Source: Chrysophaeum taylorii
Taxonomy: Eukaryota; Sar; Pelagophyceae; Pelagomonadales; Pelagomonadaceae
Direction of reading: 5' to 3'
NCBI GenBank assembly: GCA_029834535.1
Contig: JAQMWT010000529.1
Span: 1 to 64,000 of the forward strand
DNA: 64,000 bases
Shown here: piece by piece, positions 17,851 through 29,417 of the stretch
Position numbering within the stretch: the first letter of the stretch is position 1
How the letters are laid out: each line of letters opens with the position of its first letter
Translations under genes and position numbers: made by a program
The notes under the pieces: generated by a model
The model's database searches: none
What the model saw: the letters and a program-made list of their open reading frames with translations, nothing else
Told to the model about the DNA's origin: nothing

Positions 17851-18606
17851 ATGAGTCGGCGGCAGCGCGGTGAAGAGCTCCAGCAGCGGCTCGAGGATCT
17901 CGTCCGCGAGACCCAGGACCTGAAGCGAGCGCTCGCGCGGCAGCCGAAGCGGGGCCGGGAATCGCGGCCCCGGAGCTCGTCAAAGAGGCCGAAGCGCGAA
18001 GAAGCCCCCGGGCGCGTGAAGTGGGTGTCTGCAGAAGACGACGCCAAGAGCGTAGGTCGACTCATCGTGGGCGCCGCGATGGCCTCGGCCGTCGTGGGGT
18101 TCCCCGTCTCCTTGCACGCCAAGTACGAGGCCAACGTCAACACGGCCCTCAAAGGCGTGGCGATAGCTACGAAGAGATGCGCCGAGGAACAAGGTACGTA
18201 CGTTGCCTGTGCCCCGAGCTTTCGCGAGAACCGGAACGAACTCACCGTCACGGTGGTCAAGCTTGCCGGCGCCCCCGCGGTCCTCGACGGCGGAAACGTC
18301 TTGACCGTTGCGCGCGCGACCGACTACCGCGTTCTCGCGGGAGCGGTCGCGAAACGGGCTCGCGACGACGCTGCTTCTGTTCTCCGGGCCATCGGGGCTG
18401 CCGCTGTCTTCGCGGCCGCGCGCGCCCTCGCAACCTGCCGCGAATACCTCGAACAAGACGGCGACGACACCGACGTCGTCGCCGTGCCGCGCTTCTCCAA
18501 AGTTCGCGTCGACGGCCGCGACGGCGAGACTACCGTCCTTGAACTCTGCGTCTTTCCTTCCACCCCCGCGACCCCCCAAGAAGACCCCCACCTCAACGCC
18601 GACTAA
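17851..18606 (+). CDS. Protein with two SpoVS-like (Alba-fold) domains
   Basis: 251 residues from ATG 17851. An N-terminal coiled coil (residues 8-30) and a basic stretch with PKRGRES and SSSKRPKR (possible nuclear signal) precede two related domains at about 56-137 and 149-236. Each follows the SpoVS pattern: a V-x-VS/VAR strand, a helix with GxLxxGA-like text (SVGRLIVGAAMASA; VLAGAVAKRARDDA), an ALKGVAIATKR / ARALATCREYL helix and a late VACAPSF / VVAVPRF strand. SpoVS is a small Alba-like nucleic-acid-binding fold known from sporulating bacteria and also reported in some algae. The tandem arrangement with a nuclear-type tail suggests an RNA- or DNA-binding nuclear protein (inference). Confidence 0.7.
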   Translation: MSRRQRGEELQQRLEDLVRETQDLKRALARQPKRGRESRPRSSSKRPKREEAPGRVKWVSAEDDAKSVGRLIVGAAMASAVVGFPVSLHAKYEANVNTALKGVAIATKRCAEEQGTYVACAPSFRENRNELTVTVVKLAGAPAVLDGGNVLTVARATDYRVLAGAVAKRARDDAASVLRAIGAAAVFAAARALATCREYLEQDGDDTDVVAVPRFSKVRVDGRDGETTVLELCVFPSTPATPQEDPHLNAD

Positions 18607-19263
18607 GTTTCCTTTCTCCTCTGCCTTGCCCCCCTTCTACTCTTTAAATTTATCTCGCGAGGACCGACCTCACATCAATCAGGAGCGATCGAACAGAACA
18701 TTCTTGCGCCAACTGTGCAACAACCGCTCTCTCTCGTCGTGCGCGCTGCGATGATGTTTCGTTTCTGGAAACGCAGGAAAAAAAGAGGGAGTCAGTCGCG
18801 CAAGACCTCATCACCCCCCCCTGGTGCTTTTAATCCCGGTTCCTTCGCGGATGTCACTCAGTCCTCCTCTCTGAAGCGGCGAGGCTGCGCAGTGCGGCGG
18901 GGCTGCGCAGTGCGGCGGAGACGTCGAGCGAGGGTGTTCCATGGCTCACGACAAAAAAAGCTTATTATCGAGGTGGTGGTGGTGGTGGTGGTGGTGGCAT
19001 CGCTTTTTCGGGGCGACGACGACGACGCGACCTGAAAAACCTACGTCGCCTATCCTTTTTGTGCTCACCCACCCCCTTCTCCTTTGCCCTCGACTCGCTA
19101 ATCGGCCGCTCTGGTGCCCCCCCCCCCCTTTGAGTTTACTAAACCCTACTACGTCTCTCAACGCTTATTAGTAATAATTATAATAATCAGGCGGGGATAC
19201 TGGAAATCTCGGACACAAAATCACTGATGAGTCAGCGGAGCGAATCCCAATACAAGACAGGCG
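18607..19263. other. Intergenic stretch
   Basis: No convincing gene. Contains a short direct repeat CTGCGCAGTGCGGCGG (near 18887 and 18904) and a GGT microsatellite (about 18971-18999). Confidence 0.6.
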
Positions 19264-20430
19264 ATGGCGGCGCGCCGGCTGCCAGGAGGCCCCATCGCGC
19301 CCTACCTCTGCCCAAACCAGTCACCGGGCTTGGGATCGACCTCGGCTAGGGCGCTGTCAACTTTGGGCGGAGGTAGCGCTCATCGCCTGGCAGTCAGTCA
19401 GTCACAGGCCGTTCGCCGTCCAGCGGCCCCGAAAATGGCCGCGGAGGAGGCGGATGACGACTTGGCGAGCCTGTGGGAGTGCGCAAACGACCCGTGCGAG
19501 CCTGGCTCAGCTCCGAAGGTCGACCTCGGACGTCAACGACGTCGTGGATCGCATCTGGCGAGGCGCCTCGCCCCAAGGGGTCGTTGGCTCACCATCGACG
19601 ACGACTTACTTCTACGAACCGCACTTCACGGTGGCCCACTTCATTGGCGTCTCTGTTGACGAGATGGCGCACGTCTGAGAAGAGCATGACTGGCTCTCCG
19701 AGTTCTTCATGTCTAAGCGCGACCAGCGCGGGCTTTTTGGACCTGCAGCGCACCGTCCCGACTCGATGCCAAAGTTCAGGGCAAGGAGTACGCGACCGCG
19801 TCCGAAGCCAAGCGGGCGCGCGAGACACTTCTTCTCGAGAACCGGCCGAGGAGGGTGAAATAAATGGCTCCTCATCCACCCCTCCGTGCTACGCCCGGAG
19901 TTCAGCCCCGGCGGCGACCGGATTCCGAGAGCAACCACCCGTGATCCTGTCGGACAGGTTCGCCGCGGCTGGGTCTACCTCAACGACGAGGAGCGGGCCG
20001 CCGTCAATGCTGCCGTCGTGGACACTGCCTACGGTCGCCTCGCGCCGCCCGATGGCTGGCCGATCCACTCGGAAACGACGGTGGAGGAGCCGCGCCCACA
20101 ACGGCCGCTGCCGCCGCCGCTGCCCGTCGTCGACGTCACATGGCAGCCGCTGTAGCACGGCGAGCCCAGGTGACTCCCCAGTACAGCGCGCTCGCAGACG
20201 TGGCCGCGAGAGCCAGAAGGGTTCGTCGCCATTCCGGCCCGCGGGCAGGGCTCGGCAGGACGACGATTCGTGGATGACGACGGTCGTTGTCCAGCATTTA
20301 TGTACAGAGGGCCAGCCAGAGTGGCAAGTTGAGGTGTGGCGCGATAGCCACATACTAAAGATTAACCGTATGCGGCTTTTAGCGTTACAGATAGGGGTTC
20401 TCCCCGCTGAGTGGTAAGAGCTCAACCTTT
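19264..20430 (+). pseudogene. Decayed protein-coding remnants, unrecognised
   Basis: Protein-like segments appear in different plus frames without a single long frame: around 19600 (FYEPHFTVAHFIGVSVDEM), around 19690 (DWLSEFFMSKRDQRG), around 19790 (ASEAKRARETLLLENRP) and 19940-20150 (RGWVYLNDEERAAVNAAVV). Order and strand are consistent, so this may be one broken gene or a gene with unrecognised introns. The family was not identified. Confidence 0.4.
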
Positions 20431-21100
20431 CAAACCCGCAACGCAAGAAGTCAACCGTAATATAGCCACACCCTCTGTGATGCGCGCGACGCTGCGGCGA
20501 AGAATAAAAAGCGGATGGCTGCGGCTCCGAGAATGACGGAAGTCTCTTTTTCGGTGTGCCACTCGCACCATGTCAGCTAATAATAATAATAAGGACGATG
20601 AGATTTTTTTTTTTTTGCGTAAAAAAATAATGAATGACGTCATCATGTCGCCCTCCTTATCGCCGCCGGGTTCCGCCCCGCGCAACGTCGTCGAACCCGT
20701 CCGCTCCAATATTTTGCGCTTCTCCTCGCCGCCAAACTAACTACGTCGAGTTTGACGTCGAGTTTGACGTGCCCGACAACGACTCGTGTGTGGATTCTGA
20801 TGATTCCAGCGAATCCCAGAGAAGAAGCTCTCGACGACTTTAAGCGTGTTGGCAGGCATGTTTCTCGAGGCCCGCGAAATCAGGGGATGGGAGAGGAGCG
20901 CAAGCAAGAACTGTTGGGCCTGCCTAAGCCGCCTTCCCAGCAACACTCCCATTCTGCTCTCTGTTCAACAATTAGACCGTAGCTTATCACAAGTAGGCCG
21001 CCAGTCGCCGGGGATATGTCCATAGCCACGTTTCTTTCTTATCCTACCATCTTTACCTACTCCTCCTCCAAGGGGGGCGGTGGCAGAAGCGCCGGGCAGT
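20431..21100. other. Mostly non-coding stretch with a small open frame
   Basis: An ATG at 20570 opens a 56-codon plus frame (to 20740) containing SPSLSPPGSAPRNVVEP; nearby AATAAT and T runs are present. A direct repeat GTCGAGTTTGACGT occurs twice at about 20743-20770. Support for a real gene is weak. Confidence 0.3.
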
Positions 21101-21103
21101 CAG

Positions 21104-24100
21104 TCAGCCAGTCAGCCAGTCAGTCTGGTGGCCATAAAGAAAGACAGGTGCAATTATAGTAGGCATGGCGACGGCGCGCTTGTCGGTCCTGCCGCCGCAA
21201 GTCCAGAGGGGTACATCAGCACTGTCTCTCTCACAAAGCTCTTCGGGGCGCGTCACGGAAAAAAAAAAGTGGCAAAGTTTTTTTTTGGATGAGAGGCTAG
21301 TATCAGCAGCAGTTTTGGGCTGCTTGGCACAGCGAATGAATGAATCATGGAAAATAGGAGACGTTGGATCCTTATTCCAGGTCGAATCGTCTTGATTCGA
21401 TGGTGCCGCTGGCGGTGATGTCGGCGCGAAGGAGACGTTGGCGCCGAAGTCGCGCTTCATGATGTTGACCAGTTCGGTACCGAGGAGTGAGTCGACGCCG
21501 AGATGGAGGACCGGGACGTCGGTGTCGATTTCGTCGGGACTCAAAGAAAAGACGGCGGTTCGCTTCGCTTCGCTTCGCTTCGCTTCGCTTCGCTTCGCTT
21601 CGCTTCTTGCGCGTTGGATAATTTCGCGCGCCGACGCGCCCAGGACTGGTCGCGTTGGCGCGCGCCGGGAGGACGAGGCGTTCCCACTCGAGGCGCTGGC
21701 CTTTTCCGGGGTCGAGTTTTTGGTCGGCGAGCGGACCGTCCGGAAAGGACGTAGGGTTGGCCCGCTCCGGAGAGCAAGGAAGCGGCGGCTTGTTGGACGG
21801 TAATGAAGTCGATGACAGAGCTGAGGATCATGGCGACGGCGGGATCCCGCTCGACCATGCCGGCTTCGAGGACGGCGCCCAGGCCGACCGCGAGGTTCTG
21901 GTCGCGACGGGCGCGGCAGAGCTCGACCACCATCTGATTGGGGCCAGCCACGTAGTTGGCTTGTGGCCGAGGAGGTCTTGGGTGGAGGCAGCGACGATGA
22001 AGTGAGGTTGTGACAAGAGCAGCGACGCGTCGTGGAGGTTGAGGGCGGCGACCGCTTTGGTGGTCACCTCGGGACCACGAGACCTCGGACGCTCGAGTCG
22101 AAGATGTTGGCATATCCTCGAGGACGCACGCGAGGTGGATGATGCCGTGGAGAGAGTGCTTGAATTCGTCCAACAAAGTCTTGACCTGCGCGAAATCCGT
22201 CGCACGACATTACAGTTGGAAGAATCCGCGGCGATCGCGCCGAGTTGCGTTGATTTCGCGTCAAACTCGACGCCGATCCGCGACCCGTTTGAACCACTCG
22301 CTCTGCGCCTCTGCGCACGAGCGCTTCGGCCACGCAGAGTCCTATACCGCCGAGCCCGCCGACGATCACGTACGTCCCGCTGCTTCCCGGTCGGGCAGCA
22401 GCGGGACGACGGCAGTTGGAGCCGCCGCCGCGCTGTTTGGAAAACGACCTTCGTACCGCTCGTCGCTCGACGCCTATACGCGACGACGGTCTTGGTGATT
22501 TGGTCGCCGGCGCTCACGGCTTTGAGGACGGCCCGGGCGTCGGCGGGCCTCGAGTGCTGCGCCAACAGATCGAGCTGACAGCTCGAGTAGGCGACGTTTT
22601 GCAGCAGTCCGGCCATCGGCAAGGCATTGTTGTCGAGCATGTCTGTCGACGAAGCGACCCTCTGCGCCGAGGAGTTTGGCCGAGACGTTCGCGCGACGGG
22701 CGAGAGAAGAGAGCTCGAGATCGACGCCCGACAATTTCCCTCGCCTCGAGGCCGGCTCGGATGGTCGCCAGGTCCTCGGACGGCATTCTCGAGTTTCCAA
22801 TCGCGTCCACAGACGTCCGGGTACAGGGTACCGTAGCGCTGCGCGAGCCAGCCGCGTTTGTTCTAAAAGCCGGAAGTCGCGAAGACGCATCCGCCGCCGG
22901 ACCGAGCGGCGAGATGCAGCGCCGCCTGGCCGACGGCCGAGGCGGCCGAGTGGACGACGACGACGTTGCCGCTTTTGAGCTTCCCCCGGAACGCGAGCGC
23001 ATCGAACGCCGTGGCGTACGTAGCCACGCAGGCCCACGAGCACGCTCGAACGGCCGAGGCCGGGCCGAGGAGTGGAACGGGTACGGCCAGGATCGAGGTT
23101 GACTTTGGTCGCGACGCATCCCGAGGCTAACGCGACGACGGGATGGCCCCGGGAGAGGAGAGGAGAGGAGAGGAGAGAAGAACTCCCGAGCGATGATGAT
23201 TCCTCGAACTCCTCGCCCGAAAAGTTAGAGTTGTTATTTTTTTTCCGGCAACCGGCTCGCGCGCCCGAAGCAGCGACCTCGAGCTTTTCGAGGAGACCCG
23301 AAAACGAGACCACGACGTCCTTGAAGTTGAGGGCGGCGGCGGCGATCTCGATCATCTCGTCCGCGAGTTCGGCGCACTTCGCCGCGGCCCGGAGTTCGAT
23401 GCCCTCGGTCTCGGGAACCGATTCGTCGGGGTCGGCAAAGACGATCGGCGTCGTCGAGGTTGTTCTTCGTCTGGGCTCGAGCATCATCATCGACGAGGTC
23501 GCGGGGAGCTCGTCCTTCTCCGAGGCGGGTGATTCTGGGCACCGAGACTGCACCCCGAGCATCGATCGCGATCTCCGGGTCGTTGCCGTGCTTTCCACCG
23601 AGATGGTCGGCGACGAGCCGCGAGGCCGCTCGGGCAATTGGCGTCGACGAGCATAGTCACGACCCGGAGCGTCGGGCGTTCCGCCGCCGCTAGAGAGAGC
23701 GGGAGTCTCGTACTTCGGTCGCGTTGCGGCCAAATCCGTCTACTGGCACCGGTCTTTGAACTTGGCGGCGACCCACTCGCCAGCCCGCCGAACCGGAGTC
23801 CGATCTCTAACACCCGGACGACCACGGCGAGGTCGGCCGGAGTGACTGCTTATGTCGCGGCGGTAGTTGAAGGCCGCGGCAATTTGGTTCGAGTCGAACT
23901 CGGCAGCGTCGAGGAGGTGGGACTCGACGTAAAAGAGCGAGTGAACAGCAGACTGGCGAGCAAGTCGCTCGGGGGAGGTTTTGAGATGGGCGCGATTTCG
24001 AGATCCTTGAAGGTAAGGTGACGAGCGGCATCGTCAGGTCCTCGGCGTAGGTCACAACGATGTCGAATTTGGCGCTCGCGGGAGACGGCCTGTTGGTGAC

Positions 24101-27100
24101 GACGGTGCGGACGACGAGATCAGAGACGCCGTCGTGGCTGCCTCCCTCCTAGAAACTCGATGGCCCCGACGCCGACCGGGACGACGAGCTGGGTGCTCCA
24201 GATGTCTAGCACGACGAGCGCCGAGCGGAAGGTGGCGTCCACATACGCACGGATGCCATCGGAACCCGCCGCCAGCCAGCTTGACAGTTGGAGGCGTCGA
24301 CGTACGCGTACGCTTCGTCGTCGCCGACGTAGCACGCCGTGCACCGCGCGGCCCGTAGTCAAAGCCCATGGCCTTGCAGCGAGCGTAGATTTGGTCCTTG
24401 TCCGCGTAGCGCCACGAAGAAGTTTCGTCGTTTCGTCGCGCGTTCAAAACATGAACTGCCGAGGGTCGATTCTACTAAGGAAATAGGCGCTTCCGACGGG
24501 ATGTGGTCTCGGCCAAGAGTCGCCGTCGAAGAACGCAGCGCGTCGTCGACGTCGAGACGACTGCCGCGTTTGCCATCGGCCGACCCGGCCTCGATTCGCA
24601 CGTCGACGTACTCGTCCGCAGAAGAAGGCACCGGAATCGCGGACTCGATCGCGACGTCTTCCAATACAATCTCTGGCTCGCGCCGAGCGTTTCGAGGACG
24701 AGTTCGAGCACGGCGGGTACGATGGCGTTTCCCGAAACGACGTGCTCGGCGGCGCTCGGCACGTACGACGTCAACTCCCAAGATTTTTTTTGGTGTCCCT
24801 GCGGAAGGCGACGTCCGCGGCTGTCTCGAAAGGCGGCGGTTTTCGCGTCGGCGGGAGCCTTCACCTCCGAAGCGCCGTTCAATCGCGCCCCCAAATCGAA
24901 GGACGTCGCGTTCAGGGCGCCGACGAGCAGCAACGCCTCGGTCTCGGTTTGGTTCGGGCGTGTTTTCGAATCGAGACCGAAGACCGGCGGCGGATCTTTC
25001 TTGAACAAGCCCGCGGACATTTGAGACACGTTCGCTCCCAGCGTCGGCCGCGCCGCGATTTCGACCGCGCAGTCGCAGTCGTCCGTCTCCGCCGCCGAGA
25101 GAAGTGCTGCTTTTGAGGCCGCCCGCGAAGTCGACGGGCTCCCGGACGTTAGCGTCACGGTCGCTTCGGCCTCGTCGCCGGTCACCGTCGAGAACCACCT
25201 TATTGCCGGGATTCTTCGTCGTGCTTTCTCCGTCGTCGAAAACGTCGAGGGCCCGTCGAAACTCGTCGAGGAGTTCCTCTTTCGCGTCCTGGACGTAGGG
25301 CGAGTGGTAGGCGCGGGCGGATCGGAGGACTGCGGCGCGTAGATTTGTTTGCACAGCTCCTCGAGTCGAGCGCACTGCTTCTTGTCGCCGGACATCGTCA
25401 CGGACTGCGGCGAGTTGAGCGCGTGCGTGCAAAACGTCCGCAAACGCCTTAGACCTTTTCGAGACTCGCGGCCAATCATGCCGCCTTACGCGGATCGTGG
25501 CGGACCGTCGTCCCGAAAAGAGCATCGTCCCGAAGCGAACGCGGCGGCGATCTTTCCCAACGAGTGGCCGACGACGCACCGACGCCCAACGACTCGAGGA
25601 GCGCAGTGGTAGAAGCAGATGATCGAGACCGAGTCGGCGGGCTCGTTTAAATCTCTAAGGCGCGCGACGCCCCTCGGAAGAATCCCGTCTTCTCCAAGAA
25701 CGAGGCGCGCGACGCCCTCGGAAGAATCCCGTCTTCTCCAAGAACGAGGCGCCGTCGGGGTGCATCTCGGCGTAGTAGCGATCGCACTCGTCGACCGTCG
25801 CTCGGAAGATCTCAAACGTCGCGCACAACTCGCGCCCCATGTCGGCGTGCTGTTGGCCCTGGCCGGCGAACACGACCAGCGCGGACGCTTGCTTCGCGAG
25901 CCGATAAGTACCGCCGCTGCCGAGGCTCTTGCCGACGGGCTTGCCGGAGACGACTTACCCCGGACGCGGCTCGCCCGAGCTCCACTTGAGCGCCTCCTCT
26001 CCGAATTCGCCCGACGAGGAGGCCACGATGCAGCAACGCTGTTGGAGGTGCGAGCAGTGTTTGACGAGCCAAGCCACCACGCCGGCAGCCGAGGCCTCCG
26101 GAATCTCCGCGTCGGCCCACTTGGCGACGAGTTCGCTCAACCCCGCGGCCGAGGCCGCCGACAACGGCACGCACGCTGGTCTACCTTGTTCTTGTTCTTG
26201 TTGTTGTTGTTGTTGTTGTTGTGCTCGTGAGGAATAGCCCCCCCCCCCAAAGCACCACGAGGAGCTGCCTCCGCCGGGTGCGACGGCTCGCCGAGGGTCG
26301 CGGTACTCTTGGACGATGCAGTGCGAGTTGGAGCCGCCGAAGCCAAAGGCGTTGATCCCGATCGTGATCAATTTCTTGCCGTCGCGTCGTGGTCAACGGT
26401 CGACTTTTCAAAGTCGGGACCTCGACTTTGGACCATGTCCGGGTTGGCTTGGGTCCAGTTGGCTTGCGGAAGCAAGGTCTTACGGTCGATCATGAGGCAG
26501 GCCTCGACCAAGGAGACGCAGGCGGCCGCCGGCTCAATGTGGCCGAAGGTCGCTTTCGAGGACGCAATGGGGACTTTCTTTTTGCCGCCGCCGCCGCCGC
26601 CGCCTCCGAACGCCTTGGCGATGCCGTTGCCTTCTTCGGTGTCGCCAACCGGCCTCACGGTCCCGTGGGCCTCGACGAAGTCCACGTCCTTTCGCGGATC
26701 CAGGCCGGCGCCACGCGTCGCGGATGAGCTCGGCCTGCGCGCTGCGACTCGGCTTGGTCAAGCCGCCCGAGGTGTAGCCGCAGTGCGAATTCCGCACGCC
26801 GCGAATCACGCCGTGGACTGGGTTCCCGGCTTGGAGCGCCGAGCTCAATTTCCGAAGCACGACGACGCCGTAGCCCTCGGAGCGCGCGTAGCCGTTGGCG
26901 TGCGCGTCGAAGGCCTTGCAGACGCCGTCGGGCGCCAAAACACCCATCTCGTCGTAGCCAACCGACGTCTCCGGGATCAAGAGCGGATTCGTGGCGCCCG
27001 CGATCGCGACATCGCAGCGGCCGCTCTCGATGGCCGCGACGCCGGACTCGAGGACCGTCAGCGTCGAGGCGCACGCCGTGTCGACCGCCATCGAGGGTCC

Positions 27101-27190
27101 CGCGCAGCCGAGGAAGAGGGACACCCTATTGGCGATGACGCACTGCGCCAACCCGGGGAGCGACATGGGCTTGAGGGTGGTGCAACAACA
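21104..27190 (-). pseudogene. Broken fully reducing type I polyketide synthase
   Basis: Domain signatures appear on the minus strand in the classic order but scattered over all three frames. Ketosynthase (27185-26270): DTACAST with the active-site Cys, VEAHGT, FGHIEPAA, NAFGFGGSNSH. Acyltransferase (25880-25250): FAGQGQQHADMG, VGHSLGKIAA with the active-site Ser, YHSPYVQ. Dehydratase (about 24950-24100): EHVVSGNAIVP, the HxxxGxxxxP motif. Enoylreductase (about 23700-22800): VVVVHSAASAVGQAALHLA. Ketoreductase (about 22400-21850): VIVGGLGGIGL and QANYVAGPNQM. Acyl carrier protein (21544-21440): LGVDSLLGTEL with the phosphopantetheine Ser. The ketosynthase start appears missing. Many breaks are present, so it is treated as a fossil; unrecognised introns or assembly error could account for part. 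Such synthases build fatty-acid-like polyketide chains; the product is unknown. Confidence 0.8.
21559..21606. repeat. TTCGC microsatellite
   Basis: About nine perfect copies of a 5-bp unit between the ketoreductase and carrier-protein remnants of the polyketide synthase fossil. Confidence 0.9.
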
Positions 27191-27513
27191 ACTAGGTTAG
27201 TATCCGAGAAGCCCAGAAAACGAGAAAAGCTCCCTCCCTCAATATAGCGTCGCCACACACTTCCTCATTACTTTCGTGACAAAAACACATAATTCTTTAA
27301 TAAAGTTTTGTTTAGCTTTGGCTGAGGTGGTTTTGTATTTAGAGTTTCGCAAGTATCTCGTCCCTATCGTTCCTTCGAGAACTTGCCTGACAGAAAACGA
27401 GAAGAACTCGTAATCAATTACGACGCCTCAAGAATTCGTCATTGTGCCACATACATAAATTCTCTATACTTTACGATGAGATGTCTGCTCATGGCTGAGA
27501 GAGTTCAAGCATT
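27191..27513. other. AT-rich stretch, no gene
   Basis: Clearly more AT-rich than the flanks, with no coding pattern; possibly a promoter or spacer upstream of the polyketide synthase remnant. Confidence 0.5.
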
Positions 27514-28600
27514 TCAAACATAGGAGTTAATCTTTTTTCGAGAAATAAATCGACCAGGGTCTACAGCAGCAAGCAATGTCTTCTCTCTCAGATCAGTCGC
27601 GTTGGGTTCCGGAGTTGGTGCCGCCGTTAGGAGGAGCAGATGGCGGTCCGGCGGTTGCCGACCTGGACTTGCACAACCGACTGGATCGACTAACGGCAGG
27701 TGGATCTCTGTGCCTGCAGGCGTTGGAACGACGTGGTGTTCGAGGTCGACCACGACGCGGGCGAGTCGGAGATTCAAGGTGGGGGCGAGCGGTCCACGTC
27801 CGCGTCATCGAGCAGCTACGGCCAGCACTCACGCGGAGAGCGTCAACCGTTGCGCTGCTCGCCCGCGGGTCGAAGACGGTCGGTACGGTCGGATCCGGTG
27901 CCGCGTAGATGCTCGTTCGACTGGAATCTCCAAGGGCGGGACTTCCAGGGGCGGGCGGGAAGCGGAGCTTGAGTTCGACGTCGACTCTCCCGTCTCCGAC
28001 GAGCGGGTCATCCGCGTCGCCCGCCACTCGACGTGAAGTACGAGCTGCGTTCGGTCGTCGGCCAATCCATCGACGGGTCGGCGACCAACTCCAGGTCACA
28101 TCCGACTCCTGGTCGTCGTCGTCGGCAAGGTAGATGGAGGCAAGGGTACTTGGTGATGTAGCCGACGGCTTCGACGAGCTCGCCCGAGGCCTCCATACGT
28201 AGAGTTGTATTGGTATTGTAGCGTCGTAGGCGCGAGCCGTCGTTGCGAAAATGCCTCGCTCAACATCCCGTGGTTGAAAGCGTCCTGGTGGTTGAAGGCT
28301 CCGGCCGTCTTCTGGGCAGCGACATCGCACTCGAACTTTGTTCGGCCCGATAAGTGGGCATCTATAAGGCAGCGGCTTCAGGGCAAAAGCGGCAGAATTG
28401 AGACTTACTTATTCGCCCCCGTGCATTTGTCCATAAAGTGCACCAGGGTCCAAATGAAGGGATGCGGCAACGCAGGAGAAAGGGCGTTTGCTTGGTCGCT
28501 GAACGTCGCTGGAGCCAGCCGCTGCCTTCTCGAGCACCATCTCCAACCTCGTATGTTAAAGCCCCTTATAATAGGGGAGTTCGGGATGCGATAACTCTTG
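27514..28600 (-). pseudogene. Decayed minus-strand coding remnants, unrecognised
   Basis: Protein-like pieces in several minus frames: FNHQDAFNHGMLSEAF (near 28270), EASGELVEAVGYITKYPCL (28195-28140), LELVADPSMDW (near 28080), VVVDLEHHVVPTPAGTEIH (near 27720) and HFMDKCTGANK (near 28430). A strong GTAAGT donor-like site follows the last. The pieces could be the 5' part of the polyketide synthase locus or a separate gene; no domain was recognised. Confidence 0.4.
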
Positions 28601-29417
28601 TCAAATCCACGCAGAACGATGGCGCGACCGTCTCGAGCTCGTAACTTGGCTCCAAAGTCGAGTTCAAGCAGCGCTCAAGCGCCACAAGACGCGCCTAGCC
28701 CAGAACGTCGTGACTGACGCGTTAACTCAAAACTTCGAGTGCCCATGGTTTTCTAACTCTCTCAGCAATGTAGAGACTTGACGTTATAGACCAAGCTGGA
28801 TTGAAGAGTTTGGTATGTATTTGAATATGGTGATAAATTCTCAAAAAATCTCGGCTCCCCGAGAGTTATTGTTAATGTTTAGGTGGTGATTCCAGGCGTC
28901 ATACTCGAAGCTACCCCCTTCAAGTATGACGTCGAAATTCCTTCAAGTCAACATCGCCAGGGACCCGCGGAAATTACATTATTATGACGTCGAATGTTCT
29001 CTTACAGTCCTTGCACGACGTTCTCTCGCAATCAATCGGAAGATCAGATTCAGAAGTTACTCGCGAATATGTGAATCGAATAGTTCAAATAGTAAATAGG
29101 CACATTATTATACAGCGTTGTACTTTTACTCTAAGTTTAGTACAGTAAAGAGCCTCTGAGGTATATGATGTTAAAAGTAAAAAAAGGGCAAGAGTAAAGT
29201 CTAGTGGCCAGAGTAGTCGAGCGTGAAGTAAAGTAAAGTAAAGTATGATGATAGGCGTGCAACGGCCGATCAGAGCCTCGAACATAAAGGAGAGCGGAGT
29301 GAGTGAGGGGGCTAGAGAAGACGACGGGGACGGAGGAGGCCGTTTGTAAGGGGGGGGGGCAGAGCGCGAGCCTAGCCGTCCGCGCGCTGCCAGGAACCCG
29401 GCGGCCAGGAGACTGAC
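28601..29417. other. AT-rich non-coding stretch
   Basis: No coding pattern. Holds a short AAAGT-type microsatellite (about 29229-29247) and a G-run near 29350. Confidence 0.6.

Noticed and set aside
20395-20460. tRNA-like stretch (GAGTGGTAAGAGCTC resembles a D-arm)
   Set aside because: No anticodon stem or TTCGA-type T-loop follows, and no cloverleaf can be drawn.
22416-25579. Several 200-400-codon frames on both strands in the polyketide synthase region
   Set aside because: Arg/Ser-rich shadows; only the segments with synthase domain motifs were counted.
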